The notes under the pieces: model-generated
What the model was told of the DNA's origin: nothing
Seen by the model: only the letters and a program-made list of their open reading frames with translations
Databases searched by the model: none
In this document: piece after piece, positions 1 to 8,000 of the stretch
How positions within the stretch are numbered: position 1 is the stretch's first letter
Layout of the letters: each line of letters begins with the position of its first letter
Translations under genes and position numbers: made by a program
Source of the DNA: an uncultured Clostridia bacterium
GTDB lineage: Bacteria; Bacillota; Clostridia; Peptostreptococcales; Anaerovoracaceae
NCBI GenBank assembly: GCA_934271235.1
Contig: CAKQQT010000004.1
Coordinates: 62,001 to 126,000 of the forward strand
Length of the DNA: 64,000 bases
Reading direction: 5' to 3'

Positions 1-1061
1 GTATGCCGCAAGTAATGATACTTGAACATGATATTATACTGTTCTTTGATTTTTCTTGTATGAAATTTTACTGAATTCACAGTTCTTATTTTTCCATTTA
101 GAAGCGTATTGACTAATTCCAAAGAGGATATTTGTTGATCGTCGGAATCTTTTATCATCATTTGATTTTGCTTGCGCTGCTCCGCCATTTCATTCTCTGC
201 CTCATGGATTTTTTCTTGCAAATCTAGCAGATACGTTTTTAGCTGCGGCGCAATATAGATCGTTCTCTTTGCATTACGTGTTTTTACCGAAGTCAGCCTG
301 ATAATTCCGTTTTGATATTGCATTTGCCTTTTTACATGGATTTCTCCGGCTTCAAAATCTATATCTTCCCATTTCAGCCCAAAGCACTCATTGATACGCA
401 AGCCGCAATACTTTCCAAGCATGAACGCTGTTTCAATATTTGTTCCCTTAAAATACTCTGTAAGGCAATCCATTTCTTCTTTACTGAAAACAACAATGTC
501 GGTTTCATCATCAATTTTCTGCTTCGGCATTTTTATTTTTGTCTCTTTATTCATACAAAGCTTATGGTAGCGGTCAACATCCAAGTAATCTCTGGAATAG
601 GCTTGTCCGAAAATCAGGTAAAACATTTTTAGAAAACTTTCAACATAACGGTACGCCCTGCCCTCTGTATAGTACAGCCCCTCTAAATAATCATTGATCT
701 CCGCCACGCTTACATCATCAACATATCTTGCCCCAAAATTCTTTTGGATATGATTGTTCCATAAGCTGTCCTGTTTTCGGATTGTTTGAAATGCCTTACC
801 ACTTCTGCCTTTTAGGCAATATTCGCGGTATACCTCTTCAAAAGTTTTTCTTTCAATTTCTTTTCCCCTATTGGCAATCAGCATTTCCTTTTCCATTGCC
901 TGCTTTCGGGCTTTTATGGCAGCAACTTTTGTTCTAAGCGGTTTTCCAAATTCGTCTTTTGTGCGGCGGCGGTCTACTCTCTTCCCATTTGTTCTAATTG
1001 CAAAGCGAAATCCCCAATAACCGTTTTCTAATTGGAATACGCCATCATTCTTTGTGTTCAT
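1..1061 (-). CDS. Tyrosine recombinase/integrase, 3' end cut by window edge
   Basis: An open frame runs leftward from ATG at 1061 (GGAGG about 7 nt upstream) to the window edge without a stop, giving about 353 residues. The N-terminal ~60 residues resemble the arm-type DNA-binding domain of phage/ICE integrases. The middle is a SAM-like core-binding domain. The C-terminal catalytic domain shows the first catalytic Arg in GLRINECFGLKWEDI (near residue 222), a basic KTRNAKRTI strand, and an HYLRH box at the edge. The catalytic Tyr would lie outside the window. It probably integrates and excises an element that extends to the left. The family call is firm; the element type (ICE, prophage or island) cannot be told from this end. 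Confidence 0.9.
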   Translation of the reverse strand, partial: MNTKNDGVFQLENGYWGFRFAIRTNGKRVDRRRTKDEFGKPLRTKVAAIKARKQAMEKEMLIANRGKEIERKTFEEVYREYCLKGRSGKAFQTIRKQDSLWNNHIQKNFGARYVDDVSVAEINDYLEGLYYTEGRAYRYVESFLKMFYLIFGQAYSRDYLDVDRYHKLCMNKETKIKMPKQKIDDETDIVVFSKEEMDCLTEYFKGTNIETAFMLGKYCGLRINECFGLKWEDIDFEAGEIHVKRQMQYQNGIIRLTSVKTRNAKRTIYIAPQLKTYLLDLQEKIHEAENEMAEQRKQNQMMIKDSDDQQISSLELVNTLLNGKIRTVNSVKFHTRKIKEQYNIMFKYHYLRH

Positions 1062-1073
1062 CTTTGTTCCTCC

Positions 1074-1135
1074 AAGTGTGAAATTTACACTTTTACTTTT
1101 AAAGATGTTCATAAATCTTCACATTATGTGTGAAG
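1074..1135. promoter_or_regulatory. Two short dyads upstream of the integrase
   Basis: Two inverted repeats lie just upstream of the integrase start: AAGTGT/ACACTT (1074-1079 and 1087-1092) and CTTCACA/TGTGAAG (1117-1123 and 1129-1135). The shared GTGTGAA core suggests binding sites for integrase arms, an excisionase or a repressor. This is inference from position and symmetry only. Confidence 0.4.
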
Positions 1136-1164
1136 TTGAAGAGGCTAAGTATCTCTTGTACTCC

Positions 1165-1327
1165 TTGAAATTTCAATAACTCCAGTTTCCGCAGTTCCCA
1201 AAGTGTGCGCAGCACACTTATGAAATGGCACGCGACGAAGCAAGACACGGCAGAGCACTCAAAGGCCTGCTGGACAGATACTTCGGATAGAATCCCCTGC
1301 GGGAATCTGATGTTGAAATTTCAATAA
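1165..1327 (+). repeat. 15-bp direct repeat flanking the rubrerythrin tail
   Basis: TTGAAATTTCAATAA occurs at 1165-1179 and again at 1313-1327, on either side of the rubrerythrin fragment. The repeat contains the palindrome TTGAAATTTCAA. It may be related to integration or be a protein-binding site. Confidence 0.5.
1210..1290 (+). pseudogene. Rubrerythrin-family C-terminal fragment (probable attachment-site remnant)
   Basis: An in-frame stretch ending in TAG at 1288-1290 encodes HTYEMARDEARHGRALKGLL followed by DRYFG, which matches the conserved C-terminal helix of rubrerythrin/NADH-peroxidase proteins (E-x-x-R-H metal-ligand motif). No upstream coding sequence for the rest of the protein is present, and the native terminator (1336-1365) follows. 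The simplest reading is that an element integrated into the 3' end of a rubrerythrin gene and left this copy of the tail beside its integrase, with the full gene expected at the far end. The residue match is clear; the integration history is inferred. Confidence 0.65.
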
Positions 1328-1335
1328 GATTATGA

Positions 1336-1365
1336 GAATGCCGGAGTGATCCGGCATTCTTTTTT
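1336..1365 (+). terminator. Intrinsic terminator after the rubrerythrin tail
   Basis: A perfect 10-bp stem, GAATGCCGGA/TCCGGCATTC with a GTGA loop, is followed by six T. It is oriented for plus-strand transcription and fits the original rubrerythrin gene. Confidence 0.9.
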
Positions 1366-1426
1366 ACGGACATCTCTTCCTGTGTCAATTACTCTTGTGT
1401 CATTTTTTGCTGTACCAAAGCTTTGA

Positions 1427-1470
1427 TTTAGCTTAGTGCATAACATTTGAGCTATGTAAAGTGCTATAAT
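1427..1470 (+). promoter_or_regulatory. Promoter with shared 18-bp upstream motif (copy 1)
   Basis: An extended -10 (TGC TATAAT, hexamer 1465-1470) has no recognisable -35. Exactly 20 bp upstream lies TTTAGCTTAGTGCATAAC (1427-1444). It matches the 18-bp motif at two other promoters of this region (4417 and 8881) in 15 of 18 positions, with identical spacing to the -10. It drives the secreted protein at 1502. Confidence 0.7.
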
Positions 1471-1501
1471 GTAAGTAATAGATTTTTTAAGGAGAAGAAT
1501 T

Positions 1502-3112
1502 ATGAAAAAGAGAATTTTAGCAACATTCCTCGTTCTATCTGTTTTATTTACCATGTCATTCGCATCCCCTCCTGCATATGCAAGCAGTGAAGTTCCTGTA
1601 GGCATACCAATTCGTTCGGCCTCGGATTTTATGAAAATTGAACAGAATCCATCAGGAGATTATTACCTCACCCAGGACATAGAATTACCTGAAAACACAA
1701 TCTTATTTTCCGATGAGAACACCTTCACCGGAACCTTAGATGGAAATGGGTTTGCAATCAAAAATTACACAATTAATGATAAGGTTCGTGGTAGAATCAA
1801 AGTAATCGATCATTATGCAACTATCTCCCTATTCGGTTCAACGAACAATGTCACAATAAAAAATCTAAAAATGACTAACATTAATATTGACTGTTCTATT
1901 CCTGCAGACGTTAGTGATTATATAATAATCGCTCCTTTGGTTGCCAATGATGGTCACTTTTGGGGACGAGAATCTCTGCTTGAGAATATCTATATCTCCG
2001 GAAAAGTAAACATTAATCTAGAAAAAAACACGAAACACTGCACGGTTTATGGAATCGCCTCGTGCTGCGGAACAATGAAAGAATGTACAAGCAATACGAA
2101 CATTGTTATAAATGGCACATGCGAGGAGGGCTATGTAGCCGGAATCGGCACAGCATCTGATGAAATGATTTCTTGCAAAAATAACGGAGCGCTCAATATT
2201 TCGCTTTTAGCTTCCCCTTGCGAGTTTGGAGATAATATAACGGTTGTAGGCGTTGGTTATGCAAATTCTTTGCGTGAATGCATCAATTCCGGAAAAATAA
2301 CAGTTGTTGAAAATGCTGAAAACCCCAAAACCCATGTTTCTTTTCTGCGCGTTTCCGGCGTTTCCTCTATAAGCGAAACTTCACGGATGGAGACGATTGA
2401 AAAATGCGGGAATATAGGTGATATTTCTGTCAAAGCTGATGCTGTAAATCTTACTATGATAGGAGGGGTTGGTGGATTATCTAGTCAACCTTCCACTCTG
2501 TGCTATAACAAAGGTAGAATTTCCGCAGATATAAAAGGATATCTTCCGGCAGAGTTACTTGTTGGCGGAATATCCGCCGGGCGCACTAGTGCCGAATACT
2601 CTCAGTGTTATAATACAGGAAATTTGACAATAAAAGCAGATAAAAAAATCCTTAAATCTTATGTCGGAGGAATTCACGGCGGTGATGCAACCGCTGCGAA
2701 TAATTGTTATAATACCGGGAATATAACAATAAAAGGTTTGTTTAAGGATTGCTGCTATGTTGGCGGAATTTCCTCAAATATGGTTTTGTATGACCATTAT
2801 TCGAATGGTGAAGAAGTCAAACCTACGGCAAACTGGAACTATAATACAGGAAAAATTTCTTCACCCAAAAAATCCGTGACCGGCTCAATTTTTGCAGGGT
2901 ACAGCGGACCATCCAGACGCATTGGCGCAAAGAAAAATTATCACACCACAAAAACAAAAGCTTATGGAAATGGTGACTTATCGGGAAAATATAAGCCACA
3001 AGCAAAGAAAGTATCTGCAATTAACAAGAATACATGTAAGGGTTTCTCTTCGAAAATATGGAAGTATTCTAAGGCAAAGAAAAGAATGGTTCTTAAAAAA
3101 AATCCAGAATAA
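1502..3112 (+). CDS. Secreted GLUG-repeat-like surface protein
   Basis: 536 residues, preceded by AAGGAGAAG 7 nt before ATG. A Sec signal peptide (basic MKKR start, hydrophobic core, cleavage near SPPAYAS around residue 28) shows export. The mature part has many degenerate beta-helix-type repeats with the pattern CYNTGNI.I/NNGAL.I and glycine-rich VGGI turns, resembling GLUG-motif repeats of bacterial surface adhesins. The C-terminal ~80 residues are Lys-rich and basic, possibly a wall-binding segment; no LPXTG is seen. It has its own promoter carrying the shared 18-bp motif and a downstream bidirectional terminator. The specific ligand is unknown. Confidence 0.75.
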   Translation: MKKRILATFLVLSVLFTMSFASPPAYASSEVPVGIPIRSASDFMKIEQNPSGDYYLTQDIELPENTILFSDENTFTGTLDGNGFAIKNYTINDKVRGRIKVIDHYATISLFGSTNNVTIKNLKMTNINIDCSIPADVSDYIIIAPLVANDGHFWGRESLLENIYISGKVNINLEKNTKHCTVYGIASCCGTMKECTSNTNIVINGTCEEGYVAGIGTASDEMISCKNNGALNISLLASPCEFGDNITVVGVGYANSLRECINSGKITVVENAENPKTHVSFLRVSGVSSISETSRMETIEKCGNIGDISVKADAVNLTMIGGVGGLSSQPSTLCYNKGRISADIKGYLPAELLVGGISAGRTSAEYSQCYNTGNLTIKADKKILKSYVGGIHGGDATAANNCYNTGNITIKGLFKDCCYVGGISSNMVLYDHYSNGEEVKPTANWNYNTGKISSPKKSVTGSIFAGYSGPSRRIGAKKNYHTTKTKAYGNGDLSGKYKPQAKKVSAINKNTCKGFSSKIWKYSKAKKRMVLKKNPE

Positions 3113-3167
3113 GATAGAATTAATGCGACAAGTTCCTTCTTTACGCTTTCTTAAATAAATTTGCAGC

Positions 3168-3222
3168 AAAAGCGGCGTCCGCCGATGGCACGCAAGAGTC
3201 TCGATCGGGTGCCGCCTTTTTT
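3168..3222. terminator. Bidirectional terminator between convergent genes
   Basis: AAAAGCGGC pairs with GCCGCCTTTT with one bulge. An inner GGCAC/GTGCC pairing and A/T runs on both sides fit termination of both the 1502 gene and the convergent lipoprotein gene. Confidence 0.7.
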
Positions 3223-3252
3223 GCTTTGCTGAAGATGTTTACAAGACGCCGG

Positions 3253-4035
3253 TTATGCGATGGCGTCGATGTTTTCCTGTGTGATGTCCTGGTAGTTTAC
3301 CTTGACTTCGGCAGCTGTGCCGTAGGTGTCGGCAACGACCTGATCGTACGCGGTCTGATCGGCCGGGTCGACCGCCTTCGTCCAGTCCGTATAGATATAG
3401 TACAAGATACCGGTGCCGCTGGTATCCACATCGTCCGGGAACGGCTCCCCGTCCGCATTCTCGCTGAAATATTTCTTATCCCATGCGTCTATGTAGTAGT
3501 TCTGCTCGTAAGCATCCTGTTCGGCGTTATAGCGATAGATCGCATACGGCCAGAAGTCCCCGGCCAGTCCCTGATTGTGGGACGCCTGCACGGTCACATA
3601 GCCGTTGTCGTAGAAGGTCACCGCCGGGAACTCACTCAGTTCTTCCTCGAAAGAATCGCTGTCCGGGTCATAGCGGAACACAAAGAACTGTTCTCCCACC
3701 ATCGGCGCGTTGCTGAAATTGATCAGCAGTTCAGACTCGCCGTCACCGTCGATATCCGTGACCGCGAACTGATTATCGCCCCATACGGTCTCGTCGTCAC
3801 CCTCATTGGTATACATCGGATCGCCGTTTGGGAAAACTTTTTCGTCGAGCATTTCCTGCATTGCTTCCTGATATTTGGTCAGCAAAGCGCTCTCGTCTGT
3901 CTGCTCCTGTTGGTTGTCCTGCGGAGGATTTTCGTCCCCTTTCGTATCGCTGCTGCCGCATGCCGCGAAGCTGAATACCAGCAGCAGAGCGCAGCCGAGC
4001 GCTGTGATCTTTTTCTTGAAGTTTTCTTTTTTCAT
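3253..4035 (-). CDS. Secreted lipoprotein with FG-GAP/VCBS-like segment
   Basis: 260 residues. The N-terminus is a lipoprotein signal: basic MKKENFKKK, a hydrophobic stretch, then lipobox FSFAACGSS with the acylated Cys near residue 26. A low-complexity acidic/Gln spacer follows. The segment AVTDIDGDGESELLI is a Ca-binding-type DxDGDG turn seen in FG-GAP/VCBS-like proteins. The rest is Tyr/Asp-rich without a recognised catalytic motif. GGAAAGGAAATG precedes the ATG. Its 5' leader contains the repeated structured element at 4086-4288. The role is probably a surface-anchored binding protein; this is inference. Confidence 0.75.
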   Translation of the reverse strand: MKKENFKKKITALGCALLLVFSFAACGSSDTKGDENPPQDNQQEQTDESALLTKYQEAMQEMLDEKVFPNGDPMYTNEGDDETVWGDNQFAVTDIDGDGESELLINFSNAPMVGEQFFVFRYDPDSDSFEEELSEFPAVTFYDNGYVTVQASHNQGLAGDFWPYAIYRYNAEQDAYEQNYYIDAWDKKYFSENADGEPFPDDVDTSGTGILYYIYTDWTKAVDPADQTAYDQVVADTYGTAAEVKVNYQDITQENIDAIA

Positions 4036-4066
4036 TCTCTCATTTCCTTTCCCTTTGCATGTTTTG

Positions 4067-4307
4067 TCGCTGTGACAAGGACATTGACCCGGTCGCTGAG
4101 CGGCTCCGTCTTCGCCTTTCGGCTCGCCCCGTAAAGCGCCACGCGCTGAAGCACTGCGCTTCTGGCGTGAGACCTGCCTCGCTTCTGGCTTTGCTTGCGC
4201 TCGCCAATCAGTGGGCTAGGGCTTCAGATTGCCTTCGCTCAGGCATCTGTCTTTCATCAGCTCTGGCTGCGACCTGTGGTCTTGCCAATCGCTGTGACAA
4301 GGACATT
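4067..4307. repeat. 19-bp direct repeats flanking structured element A
   Basis: TCGCTGTGACAAGGACATT occurs at 4067-4085 and 4289-4307, exactly bracketing 203 bp that contain the structured element. The arrangement resembles a target-site duplication or a local segmental duplication in the lipoprotein leader. Confidence 0.8.
4086..4288. ncRNA. Repeated structured-RNA candidate, copy A
   Basis: The core (about 4122-4230) is similar to 21391-21498. Predicted pairings are P2 AAGCGC/GCGCTT (4134-4139 with 4156-4161), P3 TGGCG/CGCCA (4163-4167 with 4202-4206), and a pseudoknot TGAAGC (4147-4152) with GCTTCA (4221-4226). An outer stem GACC-GGTCGC/GCGACC-GGTC closes it. Copy B keeps P2 and P3 with four compensatory substitutions, and loop lengths agree (16 nt in P2; 34 versus 35 nt in P3). 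It lies in the 5' leader of the minus-strand lipoprotein gene, but the RNA strand is not certain. I do not recognise the family. Confidence 0.6.
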
Positions 4308-4333
4308 ATACACCGTTTTGGGGATTGTTGCAG
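4305..4333 (-). promoter_or_regulatory. Probable sigma-A promoter of the lipoprotein gene
   Basis: On the minus strand TATAAT (4305-4310) lies 17 bp from a weak -35 CTGCAA (4328-4333). Transcription would start inside the downstream 19-bp repeat and carry the structured element as a leader of about 260 nt. Confidence 0.5.
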
Positions 4334-4416
4334 TGTTTTCTTTTGCTTTCACTGAATTTTCACAATTTTTGCAAAAGCCGACAGCCGTTCGCGTCATTGG
4401 AAGATTCTTACCTTTA

Positions 4417-4460
4417 TTTAGCACGGTGCATAACACTTTTGTCCGCTTCCATGCTAAACT
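4417..4460 (+). promoter_or_regulatory. Promoter with shared 18-bp upstream motif (copy 2)
   Basis: TTTAGCACGGTGCATAAC (4417-4434) is followed after exactly 20 bp by an extended -10, TGC TAAACT (hexamer 4455-4460). It precedes the XRE regulator gene. A second candidate extended -10 (TAAAAT, 4515-4520) lacks the motif. Confidence 0.65.
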
Positions 4461-4541
4461 ATTTACCGCATACCGTAAAGGCGGGAGACCATTGCTCTTT
4501 CCCCCGGTGTGTGCTAAAATGTAACCGCAAAGGAGTGCGAC

Positions 4542-4967
4542 ATGCCAAAAAAGACCACCACGAATCTCGAAAATGAATTAAGAAGCTGCGACACGCTGGA
4601 AAATTTTCTGAAAGTCAACCGTGATGAGCTTTCGACTGCTTCCCTTGCGGAACAGATCCAAACGCTGATCGCATCCAAGGGCTTAACAAGATCCGATGTG
4701 GTCAAATCAAGCAATCTTAACGAAGTCTATGCATACCAGATCATTTCCGGCGCGCGCAGACCATCTCGCGACAAGTTGCTCTGTCTTTGCATCGCCATGA
4801 AAGCAACGCTTGATGAAACAAGAGAATTGCTGATCCACGGCGGTTTCGCACCACTGTATGTCCGCAGTCAACGCGACAGCATCATCATCTTCGCGATCTC
4901 GCACGAGGAAACGATCCTGCAGCTGAACAACAACCTGTACGACCACGGCGAGGCCTTGTTGGAATAG
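4542..4967 (+). CDS. XRE-family helix-turn-helix regulator
   Basis: 141 residues; AAAGGAG 8 nt before ATG. Residues about 30-95 form an XRE-type HTH (AEQIQTLIASKGLTRSDVVK then YAYQIISGARRPSRDKLLCL). The C-terminal part (LDETRELLIHGGFAPLY and on) matches a type often found beside Ser/Thr kinases in Clostridia, which fits the kinase at 8980. Its own promoter and those of two secreted proteins share an 18-bp motif, so it is a candidate to bind that motif; this is inference. A strong terminator follows at 5022-5046. Confidence 0.8.
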   Translation: MPKKTTTNLENELRSCDTLENFLKVNRDELSTASLAEQIQTLIASKGLTRSDVVKSSNLNEVYAYQIISGARRPSRDKLLCLCIAMKATLDETRELLIHGGFAPLYVRSQRDSIIIFAISHEETILQLNNNLYDHGEALLE

Positions 4968-5021
4968 CCGCTTGTCGAGATCGCAGAACAGATCGGCAAT
5001 GATGAAATATCTACCGTCCGG

Positions 5022-5046
5022 AGAGCGCACGATGCGCTCTTTTTTT
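5022..5046 (+). terminator. Intrinsic terminator of the XRE gene
   Basis: AGAGCGC/GCGCTCT stem with a 5-nt loop, followed by a run of seven T. Confidence 0.85.
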
Positions 5047-5050
5047 CTAC

Positions 5051-5082
5051 AAAAAACCCACCGGAAATCAGCTCCGATGGGT
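5051..5082 (-). terminator. Intrinsic terminator of the large secreted protein gene
   Basis: On the minus strand ACCCATCGGA pairs with TCCGGTGGGT (one U-G wobble) and is followed by six T, just beyond the stop codon at 5092. Confidence 0.75.
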
Positions 5083-5091
5083 CTTCGCGTT

Positions 5092-8000
5092 TTATTTTGT
5101 CCAGATCCTGCACGCGTACTTGCACTGTTTGAGCGCGGTCGCTGTGATCAGTTTGCCGTTTTCATCGTAAATTCTGACCTGAACTTTGTAATAGTACTTT
5201 ACGCCTTTCTTGCCGCCGGTATTGAGATATACCGGTTTGTCCTTTGTAAGCATGACCTTATATCCGGACGCTTTCTTCGTGGAACGATAGAAGCGATACT
5301 TCACGGTATAACCCATATCCTGCATGGATTTTATGAAAGCCTTTGTCTCCGCATCCGTAAAGAGTACAACTTTTACGCTGCCTTTTGCCGTTTTGGAGGA
5401 ACGTGCTTTTATCGCCGCTTTCTTCGCAGCTGCTTTCGCCTGTGCGATGCGTTCCGCTTCTTCCGCTGCCGGATCTGCCTTGGAAACCGTAAGTGTTACG
5501 GTATCGCCGTCGGCTTTTTCCAGCAGGGCTTTGATTTCATCCTGCGTATAAGTCGTATCGCCAAACGGCGTGCGGATGGTCAAGGAAGCATTCGTCTCTT
5601 TGAGCAGCTGATCCAGGAAAGCTTTTTCAAGCTGTACGTTCGCGCTCGTCGCGTCGCCCGCCGCGCTTGCCGGTACTTCCAGAATGATCTCTTTGGAGCC
5701 GTTCTGTTTTGCCTGCTTGATGATCTCTTTCTGATTTGCGGCAGAGACCTTCACTTCTGCAACGGTCTCTTTCGTGCCGTCGGCGTTGGTCTTCTCACTT
5801 GTTTTTACATCAGTCTTTGCAGTCGTTACTTTATCGCCCGCTGTGCCGCTCGTTGTCACATCGCTTGGTGTCGGTGCGATCGCGCCGCCGGATGCGCCGC
5901 CGGTATTGCCTCCTGTATTGTCCCCTCCGTCCAAATCTTCATCCGTAATGATCGCGTATTTGGATAAATGGCCTGTTTTGAAGACAATATAGTCGCCGTT
6001 TATTTCATAGGTGGTTTCCATCTCGACCATGTTGCCATCTGCATCGATGTTCATGACCTTATAATGCTTCGGTTTGCCCTTGAACATGCTCTTCGGAATC
6101 GTAATGGTAATGTACTGTTCCAGCTCTGAAACGTTCTGACCATCCTTGGTTGCAGTAATCTCGAAAACTTTCTCTACCGAGTAGTTATCGTGGTACTCCT
6201 TCTGCAATTTGGCATTCAGCCCGTCTTCGCCTGTCAGAACATAGTCCTGCAGAACCTCAGAGGAAACCACATATTTATGTCCGCCTTGGTTGCTTTCCGG
6301 TATGATACAAATCTTACCGTCAAAGTCTTCAACCTTTGTGCTGACTTCCGATGCTGTCGGTAATTCCTGCACATCAAAGACGATTTCAATCGTTCCGTCA
6401 TGGTCGTAATAATTTTCGTAGAATACCAGATATTCTGTCAGCGCGCCGAGATATTTCAAGCTGTACTGCGATTGTTCTTTTAAGAAAGATGCAACAAAAT
6501 GCTGGTCGTTTGATCCGGCTCCTTTGCCTAATACGACCTGCTTTGTCACAGCAAATCCCTGAGCCTTCTCTTGGCCTTTATCAGCTCCGCTCATAACTTT
6601 GCCGCCATAACTTCCCTGCTCTCCGTTCCAGCCGCAATCGCGGATTTCCGGGTCGGTCAACATATGACCGTTTGCATCATACACCGCATAGTCATAGTAC
6701 CTTACTACTTGAAATTTCGCGGGTTGTTTCTCTCCGTTAATCAAAAAACTGATCTGATTCAGAACGTATCCGTCTTCCAATTCCAGTGCTAATTCAGAAA
6801 ACCTGCCTTGTTTATAACTGTCTTTTCCTTGGTCATACACATCCATGGCATTATAATAAACGCCGGTTTTACCATTGTCGTTCTGTTCAAGAACAACATC
6901 CGGAAATTCAGATTCAAAATTAAACAGGTTTCGCTGCGCATCTGCCGCATTATATAAACGTTTGACGCCCTTTGCATCTCCTCTGACTGTAACATTCAAT
7001 GCAAAACGCAGATCTACCCAGTTGTCTGCCTTCTTGTCTCCATCTTCATCAATGACAACCCGGATGTCTCCGTGTCCAAGATATTTGTTCAGATTGATTT
7101 TGTATATGTTGTATGTTTGTGATTCTATGTCTGCGGTTCTCACCGGTTTCATGGAAAAATTATCTGTAAACAGGTTTTCTCCCTCACATTGAAGCATATC
7201 TTTCGCTCTGCTGCGGTCAGTTCCGCTCTTCTGCGAATATTTTGCAGCTTTGTTGATCAGCTGAAATGCCTCCGGCTGATAATTCTTCCCCGTCGGTACC
7301 GCGAAATACAAACAATTCTCCTCGGCATCAGACTCCAAACTCATGTTGATATACCTGTCTTTATACGAAATGTCGCTTTTTTTCAGGCTCGTATTGTCAT
7401 CAGGCAGCGAACCTAAGAAATAGGTACTGTGCTCCGGCTCCTGCGGTTCATCGCCGCCATCCTCGATCCAATTCAGTTCAAACCATCTGTCACATTTGTC
7501 GTCTCCGTTGATTTTGCCTCCAATGCCAAAACCCGCATTCCCTGCATCCGGTCTTGTGATGATGAACTTTCCATCCTCTCCGCTAATCGCAAGGTTATTG
7601 TTGCCTGAAACGTAAAACTCGACACTTGTGTTGCTTGTGTTCACGACTTTCTCCGTGTGGTTGCTGCCATCCTTTACATAATGATGCATCAGCGAAGGTA
7701 TGACCGTCATGGAATCGCCTTTTTTCAGGTCTGCCTGAAAATCATCCAGTTCTATCGTGTAGAATTCCTCTTCAATGTAACACGCAAAGGCAATACTCGC
7801 AACAGGTTCTCCATTAGCATCCGTTTCATAAACTTCTAATTGGATCGGTACTTCTTGATAGCCTGCTTGTGGAAGAGCTGTAACGATCGCTTGATCTCCG
7901 GAAGCGTCAATTTTTACCTCATTACGCTGATCTTGATTTTTTAAATTCCATTCCAGTACGTAAGGTTTTTCTACATCCGTAATACAATCGTTCTCCTGAT

